From Flavobacteriales bacterium (lineage in GTDB: Bacteria > Bacteroidota > Bacteroidia > Flavobacteriales_D > Crocinitomicaceae), in contig CANITF010000007.1 of the NCBI GenBank assembly GCA_947470515.1, positions 1 through 64,000 on the forward strand: 64,000 bases of DNA. The letters run 5' to 3'. A program made the translations under genes and the position numbers. Positions 54,008 through 63,387 of the stretch are shown in pieces. How positions within the stretch are numbered: position 1 is the stretch's first letter; each line of letters begins with the position of its first letter. The notes beneath the pieces are model-generated. The model did no database searches. It was not told the origin of the DNA and was given only the letters and a program-made list of their open reading frames with translations.

Positions 54008-54784
54008 TTAAACCATTCCACGAATAATTCCTTTATCGGAACCTTCAACGAAATTTAGAATCAATTTACGAATTGCTGTATCAGCCATATTCTCTTTAAT
54101 TGCTTCGATTCCTTTTGAGATATTGTTATTTTGGATGTATAACATGCGGTAGATATCTTCAATTTCCTTTACTTGTTCATCAGAATATCCTCTTCGACGC
54201 AATCCAACGGCATTTACACCAATAAATGTAAGTGGCTCTCTTGCTGCTTTAATAAACGGCGGAATATCTTTTCTTACAAGAGAAGCACCACCAATAAAGG
54301 TATGACTTCCTATGTGAACAAATTGTTGAGCAACAACTGTTCCTTCTAAAATTGCAAAATCATCAATTTGAACATGCCCAGAAAGACCAACATAGCTAGC
54401 AAGAATGACATTGTTTCCGATTTGACAATCATGCGCTACATGCACGTATGTCATTAAAAGACAATTGTTACCAATACTTGTTTTCCATTTGTCCTTGGTG
54501 CCGCGATGAATCGTAACGCATTCTCTGATTACAGTATTATTTCCAATTTCAACAGTTGTATATTCTCCTTCAAATTTTAAATCTTGGGGAATAACACCAA
54601 TAACTGCTCCTGGAAAAATTTCACAATCTTCACCAATACGGGTTCCTGGGTAAATAGAAACATTCGGATGAATTTTTGTCCTAGCACCGATTACAACATC
54701 TTCATAAATTGTGGAAAACGGTTCAACAATTACGTTTTCTCCTATAGATGCTTCTGCTGATACGAATGCTAATTTACTGATCAT
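54008..54784 (-). CDS. lpxA: UDP-N-acetylglucosamine acyltransferase
   Basis: A 258-residue acyltransferase, first step of lipid A synthesis. The left-handed beta-helix (about 1-185) is built from hexapeptide turns (IGENVIVEPFSTI, IGARTKIHPNVSI). The catalytic His lies in YVHVAHDCQIG, and the C-terminal helical bundle has GVNAVGLRRRGYSDEQ. Length is normal. It is the last gene of the lpxD-lpxC/fabZ-lpxA operon, 1 bp after the previous stop. Confidence 0.96.
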   Translation of the reverse strand: MISKLAFVSAEASIGENVIVEPFSTIYEDVVIGARTKIHPNVSIYPGTRIGEDCEIFPGAVIGVIPQDLKFEGEYTTVEIGNNTVIRECVTIHRGTKDKWKTSIGNNCLLMTYVHVAHDCQIGNNVILASYVGLSGHVQIDDFAILEGTVVAQQFVHIGSHTFIGGASLVRKDIPPFIKAAREPLTFIGVNAVGLRRRGYSDEQVKEIEDIYRMLYIQNNNISKGIEAIKENMADTAIRKLILNFVEGSDKGIIRGMV

Positions 54785-54785
54785 T

Positions 54786-56186
54786 TTATACTTTATCTTT
54801 TGCTATTTGGGCTAGCATTTCTGCTTCCATGACCATTTTACCGTTCACATAAGCTTTCCCTCCCATTTCAACTAATCCTCTTCTGATTGGTGAAAGTAAA
54901 TATAATTCAAATACGATTGTATCTCCAGGTATTACTTTTTGTTTGAATTTCACTTTATCTATTTTCATAAAGTAAGTGGTATACAAATGTGGGTCTTCAA
55001 CTTTACTTAAGGCGAAGATACCACCAACTTGTGCCATGGCTTCAATTTGCAAAACACCCGGAAAAATAGGATTACCAGGGAAATGACCTGTAAAAATCGG
55101 TTCATTCATTGTGATGTTTTTCACTCCAATGATTGATTCCTCGTTGATTTCCATTATTTTATCAACCATTAAGAACGGAAAACGGTGAGGCAACATTTTT
55201 TCAATATCATTGATATTATATAACGGTTCTTTCGTTAAATCAAATGTTCTTCCTTGACTTTCTTGCTTTTTGATTTGGTCTTTCAAGACCTTCGCAAAAC
55301 GCACATTTCCTGAATGTCCTGGTCGAGCGCCTAAAATATGTGCTTTAATCGGCTTACCAACTAACGCTAAATCACCAACAATATCTAGTAATTTATGTCG
55401 AGCTGGCTCATTTTCGTATTGCAATTTTGAACTATTTAAAACGCCAATTCCGTCTATTGTAATTTTTAAATCTTCCTTGCCAAGTAATTTAGCCAAACGA
55501 TTTAGTTCTTCAGGACTTACATCCATGCGATCAACTAAAACGATTGCATTATCCAAATCACCACCTTTGATAAGGTTATTAGTTGCAAGAAATTCCAATT
55601 CTCTTAAAAACACAAATGTTCTACAAGAAGCAATTTCCTTTTTAAATTCGCCAATATTATACATTGTCGCGTGCTGCGTACCCAAAACCGGCGACTTGTA
55701 ATCCACCATTACGGTAATTCGGTAATTTTCATCTGGAATAGCCAAAAATTCGATTCCTTTATCGGTGTCTTCCCACGGAATATTTTCCGTCAAAACAAAA
55801 TAATCTCTTTCAGCTTCTTGGTCTTGGTAACCAACTTTTTCAATCTCATTGACGAAAAGTAACGAACTACCATCCATAATTGGAACTTCTGGTCCATCAA
55901 TTTTAATCAAGGCATTGTCCACTTGGCAACCATATAACGCTGCTAAAACATGTTCAGTTGTGTAAACACGAGCACCTTTATATTCAAGGGTTGTACCTCT
56001 ATCCGTTGCGACAACTAAATCAACATCAGCTTTAATAATCGGCTGACCATCGAGATCTGTTCGTTGGAATTTATAACCATGATTATCTGGAGCAGGGCAA
56101 ATTTCTAAATTTACTTTTTCTCCAGTGTGCAATCCCACTCCTTGCAAGCGAATAGAATTTAAAATGGTACGTTGCTTTTCAGCCAT
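54786..56186 (-). CDS. lpxC/fabZ: bifunctional LpxC deacetylase / FabZ dehydratase
   Basis: A 466-residue fusion known from Bacteroidota. The N-terminal LpxC part (about 1-300) opens with LNSIRLQGVGLHTGEKV and carries zinc ligands His in TTEHVLAALYG and His/Asp in ARHKLLDIVGD. The C-terminal FabZ part (about 318-466) has MLPHRFPFLMVDKI and the catalytic GHFPGNPIFPGVLQIEAMAQ. LpxC deacetylates UDP-3-O-acyl-GlcNAc; FabZ supplies unsaturated acyl chains for fatty acids. The gene abuts lpxD (0 bp) and precedes lpxA by 1 bp, so the three form one operon. Confidence 0.96.
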   Translation of the reverse strand: MAEKQRTILNSIRLQGVGLHTGEKVNLEICPAPDNHGYKFQRTDLDGQPIIKADVDLVVATDRGTTLEYKGARVYTTEHVLAALYGCQVDNALIKIDGPEVPIMDGSSLLFVNEIEKVGYQDQEAERDYFVLTENIPWEDTDKGIEFLAIPDENYRITVMVDYKSPVLGTQHATMYNIGEFKKEIASCRTFVFLRELEFLATNNLIKGGDLDNAIVLVDRMDVSPEELNRLAKLLGKEDLKITIDGIGVLNSSKLQYENEPARHKLLDIVGDLALVGKPIKAHILGARPGHSGNVRFAKVLKDQIKKQESQGRTFDLTKEPLYNINDIEKMLPHRFPFLMVDKIMEINEESIIGVKNITMNEPIFTGHFPGNPIFPGVLQIEAMAQVGGIFALSKVEDPHLYTTYFMKIDKVKFKQKVIPGDTIVFELYLLSPIRRGLVEMGGKAYVNGKMVMEAEMLAQIAKDKV

Positions 56187-57230
56187 TTAATCTATTTTAG
56201 TTAATTCTTTTATTTTCTTATCCATTTCATTGATTTTATTCAAAATAAATGGCAACTTTCTAAATCCGTAATATGATTTTTTGAAATCCTCTAAAGGAAT
56301 TCCGGGCGAACCCATTAAAGTATCAGCTTTTTTAACCGATGATGGTATTCCAGATTGAGCAACTATTTTCGCTCCATCAGCAATGAACAAATGTCCACTG
56401 ATTCCAGCTTGTCCACCAATCATTACATTCTCACCTATTTTGGCCGAACCAGCTATTCCGACTTGCGCTGCCATGGCTGTATTCTTACCAATTTCAACAT
56501 TGTGCGCAATTTGACACAAGTTATCTATTTTCACTCCTTTTCGGATAATTGTAGAACCCATTGTTGCTCTGTCAATTGTAGAATTAGATCCTACTTCAAC
56601 GTTATCTTCTAAGATGACATTTCCTATTTGAGGAACTTTTTGATATTCACCATTCGCATCTGGAACAAATCCAAAACCATCAGCACCAATAATTACACCT
56701 GCGTGAATGATACAATTTTTACCAATTTTGCAATCTGTGTAAATACTCGCTCCTGGATGAATAATAGAACCTTCGCCTATTTCAACATTATCGCCAATGT
56801 ATGCATTTGGATAAATTGAAACATTGTTCCCGATTTTCGCATTTTCACCGATATACGCAAAAGCACCTAAATAAAGCCCTTCACCAACACTAGCTGTATC
56901 AGAAATGAAAGATGGATTTTCAATTTTCGGTGATTTCTTGCTCATTTGGCTGTAAACTTCCAATAATTTTGCAAAACAAGCGTATGCGTCATCTACCTTA
57001 ATCAAGGTTAACGTTTTTGGAATTTCTTTGGTTGGCACAAACGTTTTATTAACGATGCAAATACTTGAAAGCGTTACGTATATATATTCTTCGTATTTAG
57101 GATTGGATAAAAATGACAAAGCACCAGGTTGACCTTCCTCAATTTTTGCTAAACCATTTACGGTAGCTTGAGGATTACCCCCAACTATTCCGCCTAATAT
57201 ACCCGCAATTTGCTCCGCTGTAAATTCCAT
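56187..57230 (-). CDS. lpxD: UDP-3-O-(acyl)glucosamine N-acyltransferase
   Basis: A 347-residue acyltransferase for the third step of lipid A synthesis. The N-terminal uridine-binding domain (about 1-105) has [20 protein letters not shown]. The left-handed beta-helix (about 108-310) has hexapeptides such as [16 protein letters not shown], and the catalytic His region is [15 protein letters not shown]-terminal helix closes the trimer. Length is normal. It is the first gene of the lpx operon here. Confidence 0.96.
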   Translation of the reverse strand: MEFTAEQIAGILGGIVGGNPQATVNGLAKIEEGQPGALSFLSNPKYEEYIYVTLSSICIVNKTFVPTKEIPKTLTLIKVDDAYACFAKLLEVYSQMSKKSPKIENPSFISDTASVGEGLYLGAFAYIGENAKIGNNVSIYPNAYIGDNVEIGEGSIIHPGASIYTDCKIGKNCIIHAGVIIGADGFGFVPDANGEYQKVPQIGNVILEDNVEVGSNSTIDRATMGSTIIRKGVKIDNLCQIAHNVEIGKNTAMAAQVGIAGSAKIGENVMIGGQAGISGHLFIADGAKIVAQSGIPSSVKKADTLMGSPGIPLEDFKKSYYGFRKLPFILNKINEMDKKIKELTKID

Positions 57231-57304
57231 TCTTCAAAATTAAAAAAACATCCACTTTGTAAAATACTAAAACGTTTGTTTTATTAACACCGTTGGTTTA
57301 ATAG

Positions 57305-58006
57305 TTACTTACACTCAATCTTAAAAGGGGTTTCAAAAACCGTAATATTGATTTTATTCTTGTACCATATTGATTTAGTACCAATTACCCTATTCTTTTT
57401 ATCTGTAAACTCCAAATATTGTTCTGCTTTTGGATACTTATTATAAGTCGTTTTGGAAAAATCAACTCTTCCACTCTTTTTCAAAAGCTTGTAAATGTCT
57501 AACGGATTCAATAAACCTAGCTCATTTTGCTGACATGTTACCAATTTTGTGGTATCCACATACACCAAATTATCATCTTTTGGAAAATGAATGATGTCGC
57601 CATAACCCGTTGTCGTATTTCTCACTTTTGACGCTGACGGAGCAGACATCATGACTTCGGAAATAAAGCTTTCTCGTGGCAAGGTAAAATAGAAACGGAT
57701 TACCCCTTTTCCATCGAACTCTTTTTCCAACAAATACACTTTTGTTTTTCCTTGTTTGATACTCTTTTCAAAGTTCACGTCACCATCATTCAAGACATTG
57801 ATAATATCTTTTTCAGTCAGGTTTTTCGACAACATTAACGCTTTTTGACTCTCTGGCAAGACAATCAAACGTTCTAAAAAACTATTCTTCACACGATTGG
57901 AAGGAAGCCAAGAACAACCTCTATTTTGAAAGAAGACAACAACAAAAACGAGTCCGATACCAAACCCAAAACCGTAGTATTTTAAACGGCGCCAAATAGA
58001 ATCCAT
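57305..58006 (-). CDS. membrane-anchored protein of unknown function (DUF4258-like)
   Basis: A 233-residue protein with one N-terminal membrane segment (about 9-26; YYGFGFGIGLVFVVVFF) followed by a GCSWLPSNRVKNSF stretch. The rest is soluble and probably lies outside the membrane. The segment after the anchor and NDGDVNFEKSIKQGKTKVYLLEKEF resemble a Bacteroidota DUF4258-type protein; no activity is known. It lies upstream of the lpx genes in the same direction but with a 75-bp gap. Confidence 0.6.
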   Translation of the reverse strand: MDSIWRRLKYYGFGFGIGLVFVVVFFQNRGCSWLPSNRVKNSFLERLIVLPESQKALMLSKNLTEKDIINVLNDGDVNFEKSIKQGKTKVYLLEKEFDGKGVIRFYFTLPRESFISEVMMSAPSASKVRNTTTGYGDIIHFPKDDNLVYVDTTKLVTCQQNELGLLNPLDIYKLLKKSGRVDFSKTTYNKYPKAEQYLEFTDKKNRVIGTKSIWYKNKINITVFETPFKIECK

Positions 58007-58020
58007 TCGAATATTTTTGA

Positions 58021-58070
58021 CAAAGATAGTAATTGAATTATGAGTTATGAATTATGAATTGGGAAATCTG
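58021..58070. promoter_or_regulatory. -7 box followed by low-complexity repeat
   Basis: CAAAGATA (58021-58028; TATCTTTG on minus) is a perfect -7 box 15 bp before the gene at 58006. It is followed at once by repeats of TTATGAATTATGA, in the same way as elements A to C. Confidence 0.4.
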
Positions 58071-58168
58071 CGTGAATAATGTGAATTATGTACAAATTCT
58101 CCTGCTATCTATGGAATGCTAGCATTTTTATTCCAGTTTATGGAAAATTGGAAATGAATTTAATGACC

Positions 58169-58189
58169 GCAGTAGTGAAACTGCAGCGG
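58169..58189. repeat. third copy of the CTGCAGCGG dispersed repeat
   Basis: GCAGTAGTGAAACTGCAGCGG is a diverged copy of the repeat at 23481-23499 (AGCAGTGCAACTGCAGCGG). Confidence 0.45.
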
Positions 58190-58212
58190 AGCTTGAGCTT
58201 TTATTCACAAAA

Positions 58213-58240
58213 AAACCGTTCGTCAGCTGACGAACGGTTT
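58213..58240 (-). terminator. thioredoxin terminator, perfect palindrome
   Basis: AAACCGTTCGTCAG and CTGACGAACGGTTT form a perfect 28-bp palindrome with A and T flanks, 25 bp after the trxA stop. It can stop transcription in either direction. Confidence 0.85.
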
Positions 58241-58265
58241 CATATACTCTTTTGAAATAAAGTAA

Positions 58266-58583
58266 TTACATTATTGCGTCTAATTTCGCTACTAATTGTG
58301 CTTTTGGAACTGCGCCAACTGATTTGTCTGCAACTTCACCATTTTTGATGAATAAGATTGTTGGAATGTTTCTTACACCAAATTGTGCTGAAACACCTGG
58401 ATTTAAATCAACATTTACTTTTCCAATGATTGCTTTACCTTCATATTCAGTATGCATTTCTTCTACGATTGGTCCGATCATGCGACATGGTCCGCACCAT
58501 TCCGCCCAAAAATCTACTAATACTGGTTTGTTTGATTTTAATACTACTTCTTCGAAGTTTGCATCTGTTATTTCTATAGCCAT
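58266..58583 (-). CDS. trxA: thioredoxin
   Basis: A 105-residue thioredoxin. The active site is WCGPC at 29-33 in FWAEWCGPCRMIGP. The cis-Pro lies in VRNIPTILF, and the buried Asp is in VLVDFWAE. Length is normal and no signal peptide is present, so it is the cytoplasmic reductant for disulfides. It is monocistronic with a strong terminator. Confidence 0.97.
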   Translation of the reverse strand: MAIEITDANFEEVVLKSNKPVLVDFWAEWCGPCRMIGPIVEEMHTEYEGKAIIGKVNVDLNPGVSAQFGVRNIPTILFIKNGEVADKSVGAVPKAQLVAKLDAIM

Positions 58584-58688
58584 AATTTGTTGTTTTAAAT
58601 ATGTTTGTCTTTCAACGGTGATAAAATTAATTCAAATATCTTTTTCTCAACTATTTTGCCAATTTTTTTTTTCTGTCAACTTGGCATC

Positions 58689-59090
58689 CTAATCGTTTTG
58701 AACATGCATTTTTTTCATTGTTTTTTGATTGTCAGACCGCAAACAATAGAAGTAATTTCCATTTGGCAAGCTTGTGGAGTCAAAACGAATAATGTGTCCA
58801 CCTTCGCTGTATTCTTTCTCTATGATTAATGTATTTAAAGATAAATCATCGTTTAAAATTTCAATTGCCACCGTTCTTGGAATTACAGACGTAAAATATA
58901 TTTCTAATTCACCTTTTGCTGGTTCAATTTCCAAGGAATATAATACACAATAATCATTCGGAGAAGGAGTTCCTTTCCCTAAATAAGCAAGTAGTTTTTT
59001 GTATGCTATGTAAATTAAAATCAAGGCTAAAGACACGCATAAGATGCCAATTAGAACTTTAGAAATCGAGAAACCCATTAATATCATCAT
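58689..59090 (-). CDS. single-span membrane protein, 133 aa
   Basis: A 133-residue protein with one N-terminal membrane segment (about 8-28; ISKVLIGILCVSLALILIYIA). The rest is a short beta-rich domain (LEIEPAKGELEIYFTSVIPRTVAIEILND, then GGHIIRFDSTSLPNGNYFYCL), whose last part resembles the folding motif of C-terminal beta-sandwiches. No family is recognised. Its start overlaps the stop of the next gene by 4 bp. Confidence 0.6.
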   Translation of the reverse strand: MMILMGFSISKVLIGILCVSLALILIYIAYKKLLAYLGKGTPSPNDYCVLYSLEIEPAKGELEIYFTSVIPRTVAIEILNDDLSLNTLIIEKEYSEGGHIIRFDSTSLPNGNYFYCLRSDNQKTMKKMHVQND

Positions 59091-59353
59091 AGCGCAATTA
59101 AACCTTTAATTTTTGAAGCATTTTCATATTTTTCGATGATGGAATCCACATCCAACATTAATTCTTTCGCACTGACACTCATATACGATCCATTTTTTGA
59201 TGGGTGCATCACGATGTCGCTACTGTCATTAAACAAGGCTGTAACATGTGCAATTTTCTCTGGTTCATTTGGAATAATAAATTTGAACAAATAGATATTT
59301 GGCCATTCTTCCTTTTCCAATTGAATTTTCAAATTTACTAAGACTTCATCCAT
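59087..59353 (-). CDS. small protein of unknown function, 88 aa
   Basis: An 88-residue soluble protein with a beta-alpha-beta-beta-alpha look: IQLEKEEWPNIYLFKFIIPN, HVTALFNDSSDIVMHPSKNGSYMSVS and MLDVDSIIEKYENASKI. The pattern recalls small DUF493-type proteins, but this is weak. It overlaps its neighbours by 4 and 8 bp, so it is translated with them. Confidence 0.6.
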   Translation of the reverse strand: MDEVLVNLKIQLEKEEWPNIYLFKFIIPNEPEKIAHVTALFNDSSDIVMHPSKNGSYMSVSAKELMLDVDSIIEKYENASKIKGLIAL

Positions 59354-59927
59354 TCTTTTCCTTTTGATATAATAAAAATAAACGCATCGACTCTTTTCTT
59401 AAAATACTGTTTGGTTCCGTCAATTCTTTTGCCAAATCGTCAAATGTCATAATTCCATTCACTTTCATCCTTTTGATGTCAGCTAAAAGCTCCATTGGAT
59501 CTACTTCTTTTGACAAAATGACAGCAGACTCGTTTAAATTTGTATTCGGCCACAAACGAATATAATCACTGTTTAATTGCAATAAATCTTCAACGCATTG
59601 TTGTAATTCTAAAGGAGCACGAATAATTTGAATTCTTTGAAATAAAATACTTTTGAGAATCTGGTAACACTGAAATGCTTCCTCTATATTTTCAAATCCC
59701 CCAAATGATTCTGTTTCATAAACGAGTGAATCTCTATGTTCTATCTCAAAAAAACATGCTGCTTCGTCAAGTTTTTTTAATTTTTCAAGCTTTGATTTAA
59801 AGGTAGACTGAATGATTGGTCGACTCGTGAAAAACTGTTTAAATTGAAATAGTTGTTCTTCTAATGCTTCTTGCAAATCTCCCCCATTTTCAAGTCCTAG
59901 AAAAATTCGAGCTTCAGCTTCAGTCAT
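59346..59927 (-). CDS. cytoplasmic helical protein of unknown function, 193 aa
   Basis: A 193-residue soluble protein, mostly helical (LGLENGGDLQEALEEQLFQFKQFF, KLEKLKKLDEAACFFEIEH, LQQCVEDLLQLNSDYIRLW). No motif or domain is recognised. Its ATG overlaps the stop of terC (TAATG) and its end overlaps the 88-residue protein by 8 bp, making a tight cluster of four genes. Confidence 0.6.
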   Translation of the reverse strand: MTEAEARIFLGLENGGDLQEALEEQLFQFKQFFTSRPIIQSTFKSKLEKLKKLDEAACFFEIEHRDSLVYETESFGGFENIEEAFQCYQILKSILFQRIQIIRAPLELQQCVEDLLQLNSDYIRLWPNTNLNESAVILSKEVDPMELLADIKRMKVNGIMTFDDLAKELTEPNSILRKESMRLFLLYQKEKNG

Positions 59928-60685
59928 TATTCCAGACCTTTGTTTTTTCGCATTCTAATATTCAGAAATTCAACAATTAGCGAAAATACCATTGCGAAAT
60001 AGATATAACCTTTTGGAACATGTTGACCAAATGCTTCTGCAACCAAGATAACACCAATCGTCACAAGGAAACTTAAAGCAATCATTTTGATAGTTGGACG
60101 GTTATTGATGAAATCACTGATTTGTTTTGCAAAAGTTAACATTACAATCATTGAAATTATTACAGCAACATAGATAATTGCAATTGGATTCCCACCAATT
60201 TCAGCCTTAATTCCATTCGTCATACCAATTGCAGTAATGATTGAATCGAAACTAAAAACGATGTCAATCAAAACAATTTGAATAATAACAGCTCTTAAAC
60301 CTCCGCTTTTTGGTGCATGCACATCTTCATGTCCTTTTACACTGCTGTGCATTTCAAGTGTGCTTTTATAGATCAGGAATAATCCTCCAACCAATAAAAC
60401 GATACTTTGACCTGAAAATTCTTTAAGCCATTCGTATGGAGCAGTAGGAAAAAATGGTTTCGTCATTCCCATTATCCAAGCTACAACACTCAATAAAACC
60501 AAACGAACTACCAAGGCTAATATAAGTCCTATATTTCTCGCTTTTCGTTTCTTTTCTTTTGGTAATTTATCTGTAACGATACTGATAAAAATAATATTAT
60601 CAATCCCTAAAACTATTTCTAAAAGCGAGAGGATTACTAAATAAACTAAAGCATCCCAGGAAAATAATATTGAAAAATCTATCAT
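59927..60685 (-). CDS. TerC family integral membrane protein
   Basis: A 252-residue inner-membrane protein with seven segments. The family motif EIVLGIDNIIFISI in segment 1 carries the conserved Glu and Asp residues, and the second half has VLIDIVFSFDSIITAIGMT with the paired acidic residues. TerC-type proteins export Mn2+ or help metal loading during secretion. Length is typical of the short form. It heads the four-gene cluster with three small unknown genes. Confidence 0.92.
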   Translation of the reverse strand: MIDFSILFSWDALVYLVILSLLEIVLGIDNIIFISIVTDKLPKEKKRKARNIGLILALVVRLVLLSVVAWIMGMTKPFFPTAPYEWLKEFSGQSIVLLVGGLFLIYKSTLEMHSSVKGHEDVHAPKSGGLRAVIIQIVLIDIVFSFDSIITAIGMTNGIKAEIGGNPIAIIYVAVIISMIVMLTFAKQISDFINNRPTIKMIALSFLVTIGVILVAEAFGQHVPKGYIYFAMVFSLIVEFLNIRMRKNKGLE

Positions 60686-60718
60686 TTTTTTGTGTAAAAT
60701 TAAAGTTTATTCACAGCT

Positions 60719-62410
60719 TTACTTCATGCTTTGGAAAAATTCTTCCAATTTATTATGATTATCACTTGTTGAAGTATTGATCTCTAATAATTTTGGTCGA
60801 CCAGTTTCATCGTAACTAAAAAAAGTTTCCATTTGATCTTCAATTAATTGGGTTGTATCCGCAAAAAAGTATTCCAATTTAAACGCCTTCGAAATATTTT
60901 CAGCATCCATTGTATGTTTTGCTTCAAAATACTTTTCCAATTGATTGGAAGATGCAGGACCAGGAATAATTTTAAAGATTCCTCCTCCTCCGTTATTGAT
61001 TAGTACAATTCGAAGGTTTGGTTGTAAATAGTGATTCCAAAAGGCATTGCTATCATATAAAAAAGAAACATCTCCTGTTATCAATAAATGCAAATCGTCT
61101 TTCTTAATTACGGACGCACCGCACGCTGTACTTGAACTTCCATCAATGCCACTTGTTCCTCTATTACTCCAATATTGAATTGATTTAATCGGATCGAACA
61201 ATTGACAGTAGCGCACAACAGAACTATTCGCCATGTGTAAATGCGACATTTCTGGAAGGTAGTCCAAAATTGTTTCGAACGCTTTGAGATCCGAGAATTC
61301 AACGTGACTAAAGAAATCAGCCATCTTATCTTGAATAATAAAATCTCTTTGCTTCCAATTGGAACCGTAATTCGAAGTGTTTTTCTCGTTGTTTAAGGTA
61401 TTAATTTCTCTGAAAAAGGATGTCGCATCCGTTTGAAATGACTTCGATAAACATTGATACGTATCCATGTATGGAAACTCATAGCCAACTTTCCAATGTT
61501 CTGTTGGACTATATTTTCGTAAATAGGCTTTGATTTTTTTAGAAACAACTGCTCCACCGATGGTAATTAATAAGTCTGGAGCCAAATCTTTCAATTCTTC
61601 TTCCGAAATACTATTCAATGTTCGATCAATGCAATGAATAAAACACATATCCACCAAGTTGGATGTATTTTCTACCAATACCACGACCGATGTATCTTCA
61701 GCGAATAATTTCAATTGTTCCAACAATACTTTATCCGGATTCAATTGTCCACAAATAATCATTATTTTGGGAACATTGAGCGATTTTGTAAGTTCGATTG
61801 CTTGTGCTGAATTGAATTGAAAAAAACCACGAATAATTTCAATTTTCCGCGTCTTAGAAACTTCAATTTCACTTGTCCCATAAAGAGGTTCGTTTAATGC
61901 AACATTAAAATGAATTGGGCCTTTCCAAATGGTATTCCCTTCTGAAAAAGCAATTGCAATTTCTCTTTGTAAATACCATTGTTCATCCTCCGAATTGATT
62001 TTCTCAGAAAACTGACAACTATAACGAATATGATTTTTAAATACTTCATTTTGAACAATTGTTTGTCCGTCACCTTGATTTACCCATTCTATTGGTCGAT
62101 CTGCAGTAATAACAACTAAAGGAATGCATTGATAAAAAGCTTCAGCTATTGCTGGATAATAATTTAAACTAGCTGATCCAGAAGTACAGACAATTCCAAC
62201 AGGTTCGTTTAATTGTTGTGCGATTCCCATTGCAAAAAAAGCAGCACTACGTTCATCATGAACGACATAACAATTTATTTCTGGGTGTTCATCAAACGCT
62301 ATTACGAAAGGGGCATTGCGCGAACCTGGTGAACAAACAACGTGTTTCATTCCATGCGCGACACATTCTTCGACAATTATTTGAACACCTATTTTATTAC
62401 TTGAAATCAT
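60719..62410 (-). CDS. menD: SEPHCHC synthase MenD
   Basis: A 563-residue thiamine-diphosphate enzyme that adds 2-oxoglutarate to isochorismate in menaquinone synthesis. Early motifs are HVVCSPGSRNAPFVIAF and TSGSASLNYYPAIAEAFYQ. The ThDP-binding region is DGSSSTACGAS and LLITGDVSFLYDSNAFWN, with LINNGGGGIF. Length is normal. It follows menF in the same direction by 12 bp, as expected for the pathway order. Confidence 0.95.
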   Translation of the reverse strand: MISSNKIGVQIIVEECVAHGMKHVVCSPGSRNAPFVIAFDEHPEINCYVVHDERSAAFFAMGIAQQLNEPVGIVCTSGSASLNYYPAIAEAFYQCIPLVVITADRPIEWVNQGDGQTIVQNEVFKNHIRYSCQFSEKINSEDEQWYLQREIAIAFSEGNTIWKGPIHFNVALNEPLYGTSEIEVSKTRKIEIIRGFFQFNSAQAIELTKSLNVPKIMIICGQLNPDKVLLEQLKLFAEDTSVVVLVENTSNLVDMCFIHCIDRTLNSISEEELKDLAPDLLITIGGAVVSKKIKAYLRKYSPTEHWKVGYEFPYMDTYQCLSKSFQTDATSFFREINTLNNEKNTSNYGSNWKQRDFIIQDKMADFFSHVEFSDLKAFETILDYLPEMSHLHMANSSVVRYCQLFDPIKSIQYWSNRGTSGIDGSSSTACGASVIKKDDLHLLITGDVSFLYDSNAFWNHYLQPNLRIVLINNGGGGIFKIIPGPASSNQLEKYFEAKHTMDAENISKAFKLEYFFADTTQLIEDQMETFFSYDETGRPKLLEINTSTSDNHNKLEEFFQSMK

Positions 62411-62422
62411 TTGAATCCAAAG

Positions 62423-63385
62423 CTACAGTTTTTGTAGAATGTTTAATAAGGTTTTGCTTTTATTTTCTGTTTCTTGCCATTCTAATTCTGGAATGGAATC
62501 TTTGGTAAATCCACCACCTAAATACAAATAAGCAGCACCTTTTTGAATTTGACAGCATCTTAAATTCACATAGATTTGATTCTTATTCTGATTCATTAAC
62601 CCAATAAAACCTGTATAAAATACTCTTTCGTGTTTTTCGATTTCCAAAATTAGACTAATTGCTTCTTTCTGTGGAAGTCCGCTAATAGCAGGAGTTGGAT
62701 GCAATGTTCGAATTGTTTTAAGTGCATTTCCACTTTCAAAATCGAATGATACGTCGGTGCGTAAATGTTTTATAGGACCAGCAATCGTTTCAAATGGACC
62801 ACTTAAATCTACATGCTTGTAATTGTTCTCAATGAGTTTACTTTGAATAAAATCAGTCACAAATTGTTGTTCTTCCTTTTCTTTAGATTCCCATTCAGAA
62901 GAATCATCTGCTTTTTTCGTACCGGCAAGTGCCATTGTAAATCCTGAATGTAAGGCAGTAACTAAAAGAATTTCAGGTGTAGCTCCAATCCAGGTGCCGA
63001 ACAATTTGCTTGAAATAAGATATACAAAAGCATTAGGATACGAAATAACAAGTTCATTAAATAATAACTCCGATTTCGATTCATCAAAATCAACTTTTTT
63101 AATACGCGACAAGACAACTTTTTGAAGTTCTGTTGAATCGAAAGCATTTAAAACTGTATCTGCATCATTTAAATATTCTTCTTTCGAGATGATATAAGGT
63201 TCTTCTGTTTGAAAAGATAATAATTCGCCTTTTACAATTCCTTCTTGAAAAGAATAAATTGCGTTGGAGACAAATTCACTCACAACAAAACCTTTTGGCT
63301 CTTCGGTGTCATAATCGATACAGAATTCACCGTATTTCTCAACAACAGCTTCACCCGGAATTCTATATTTTAAACTATCAGTCAA
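62423..63385 (-). CDS. menF: isochorismate synthase
   Basis: An isochorismate synthase converting chorismate to isochorismate for menaquinone. Core motifs are LQKVVLSRIKKVDFD, LAGTKKADDSSEW, GPIKHLRTDV, LHPTPAISGLPQKEAI and ILEIEKHERVFYTGFIGL, with YLGGGFTKDSIPE at the end. No ATG exists in the first 130 codons. TTG at 63385 (2 bp after the upstream stop) gives 320 residues and is preferred; a TTG at 63430 would overlap the thioesterase gene by 43 bp. Both are weak starts, so the N-terminus is uncertain. Confidence 0.88.
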   Translation of the reverse strand: MTDSLKYRIPGEAVVEKYGEFCIDYDTEEPKGFVVSEFVSNAIYSFQEGIVKGELLSFQTEEPYIISKEEYLNDADTVLNAFDSTELQKVVLSRIKKVDFDESKSELLFNELVISYPNAFVYLISSKLFGTWIGATPEILLVTALHSGFTMALAGTKKADDSSEWESKEKEEQQFVTDFIQSKLIENNYKHVDLSGPFETIAGPIKHLRTDVSFDFESGNALKTIRTLHPTPAISGLPQKEAISLILEIEKHERVFYTGFIGLMNQNKNQIYVNLRCCQIQKGAAYLYLGGGFTKDSIPELEWQETENKSKTLLNILQKL

Positions 63386-63387
63386 AA

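Noticed and set aside
55270-55701. Plus-strand ORF of 143 codons inside lpxC/fabZ
   Set aside because: It is antisense to a strongly conserved gene and has no recognisable features.
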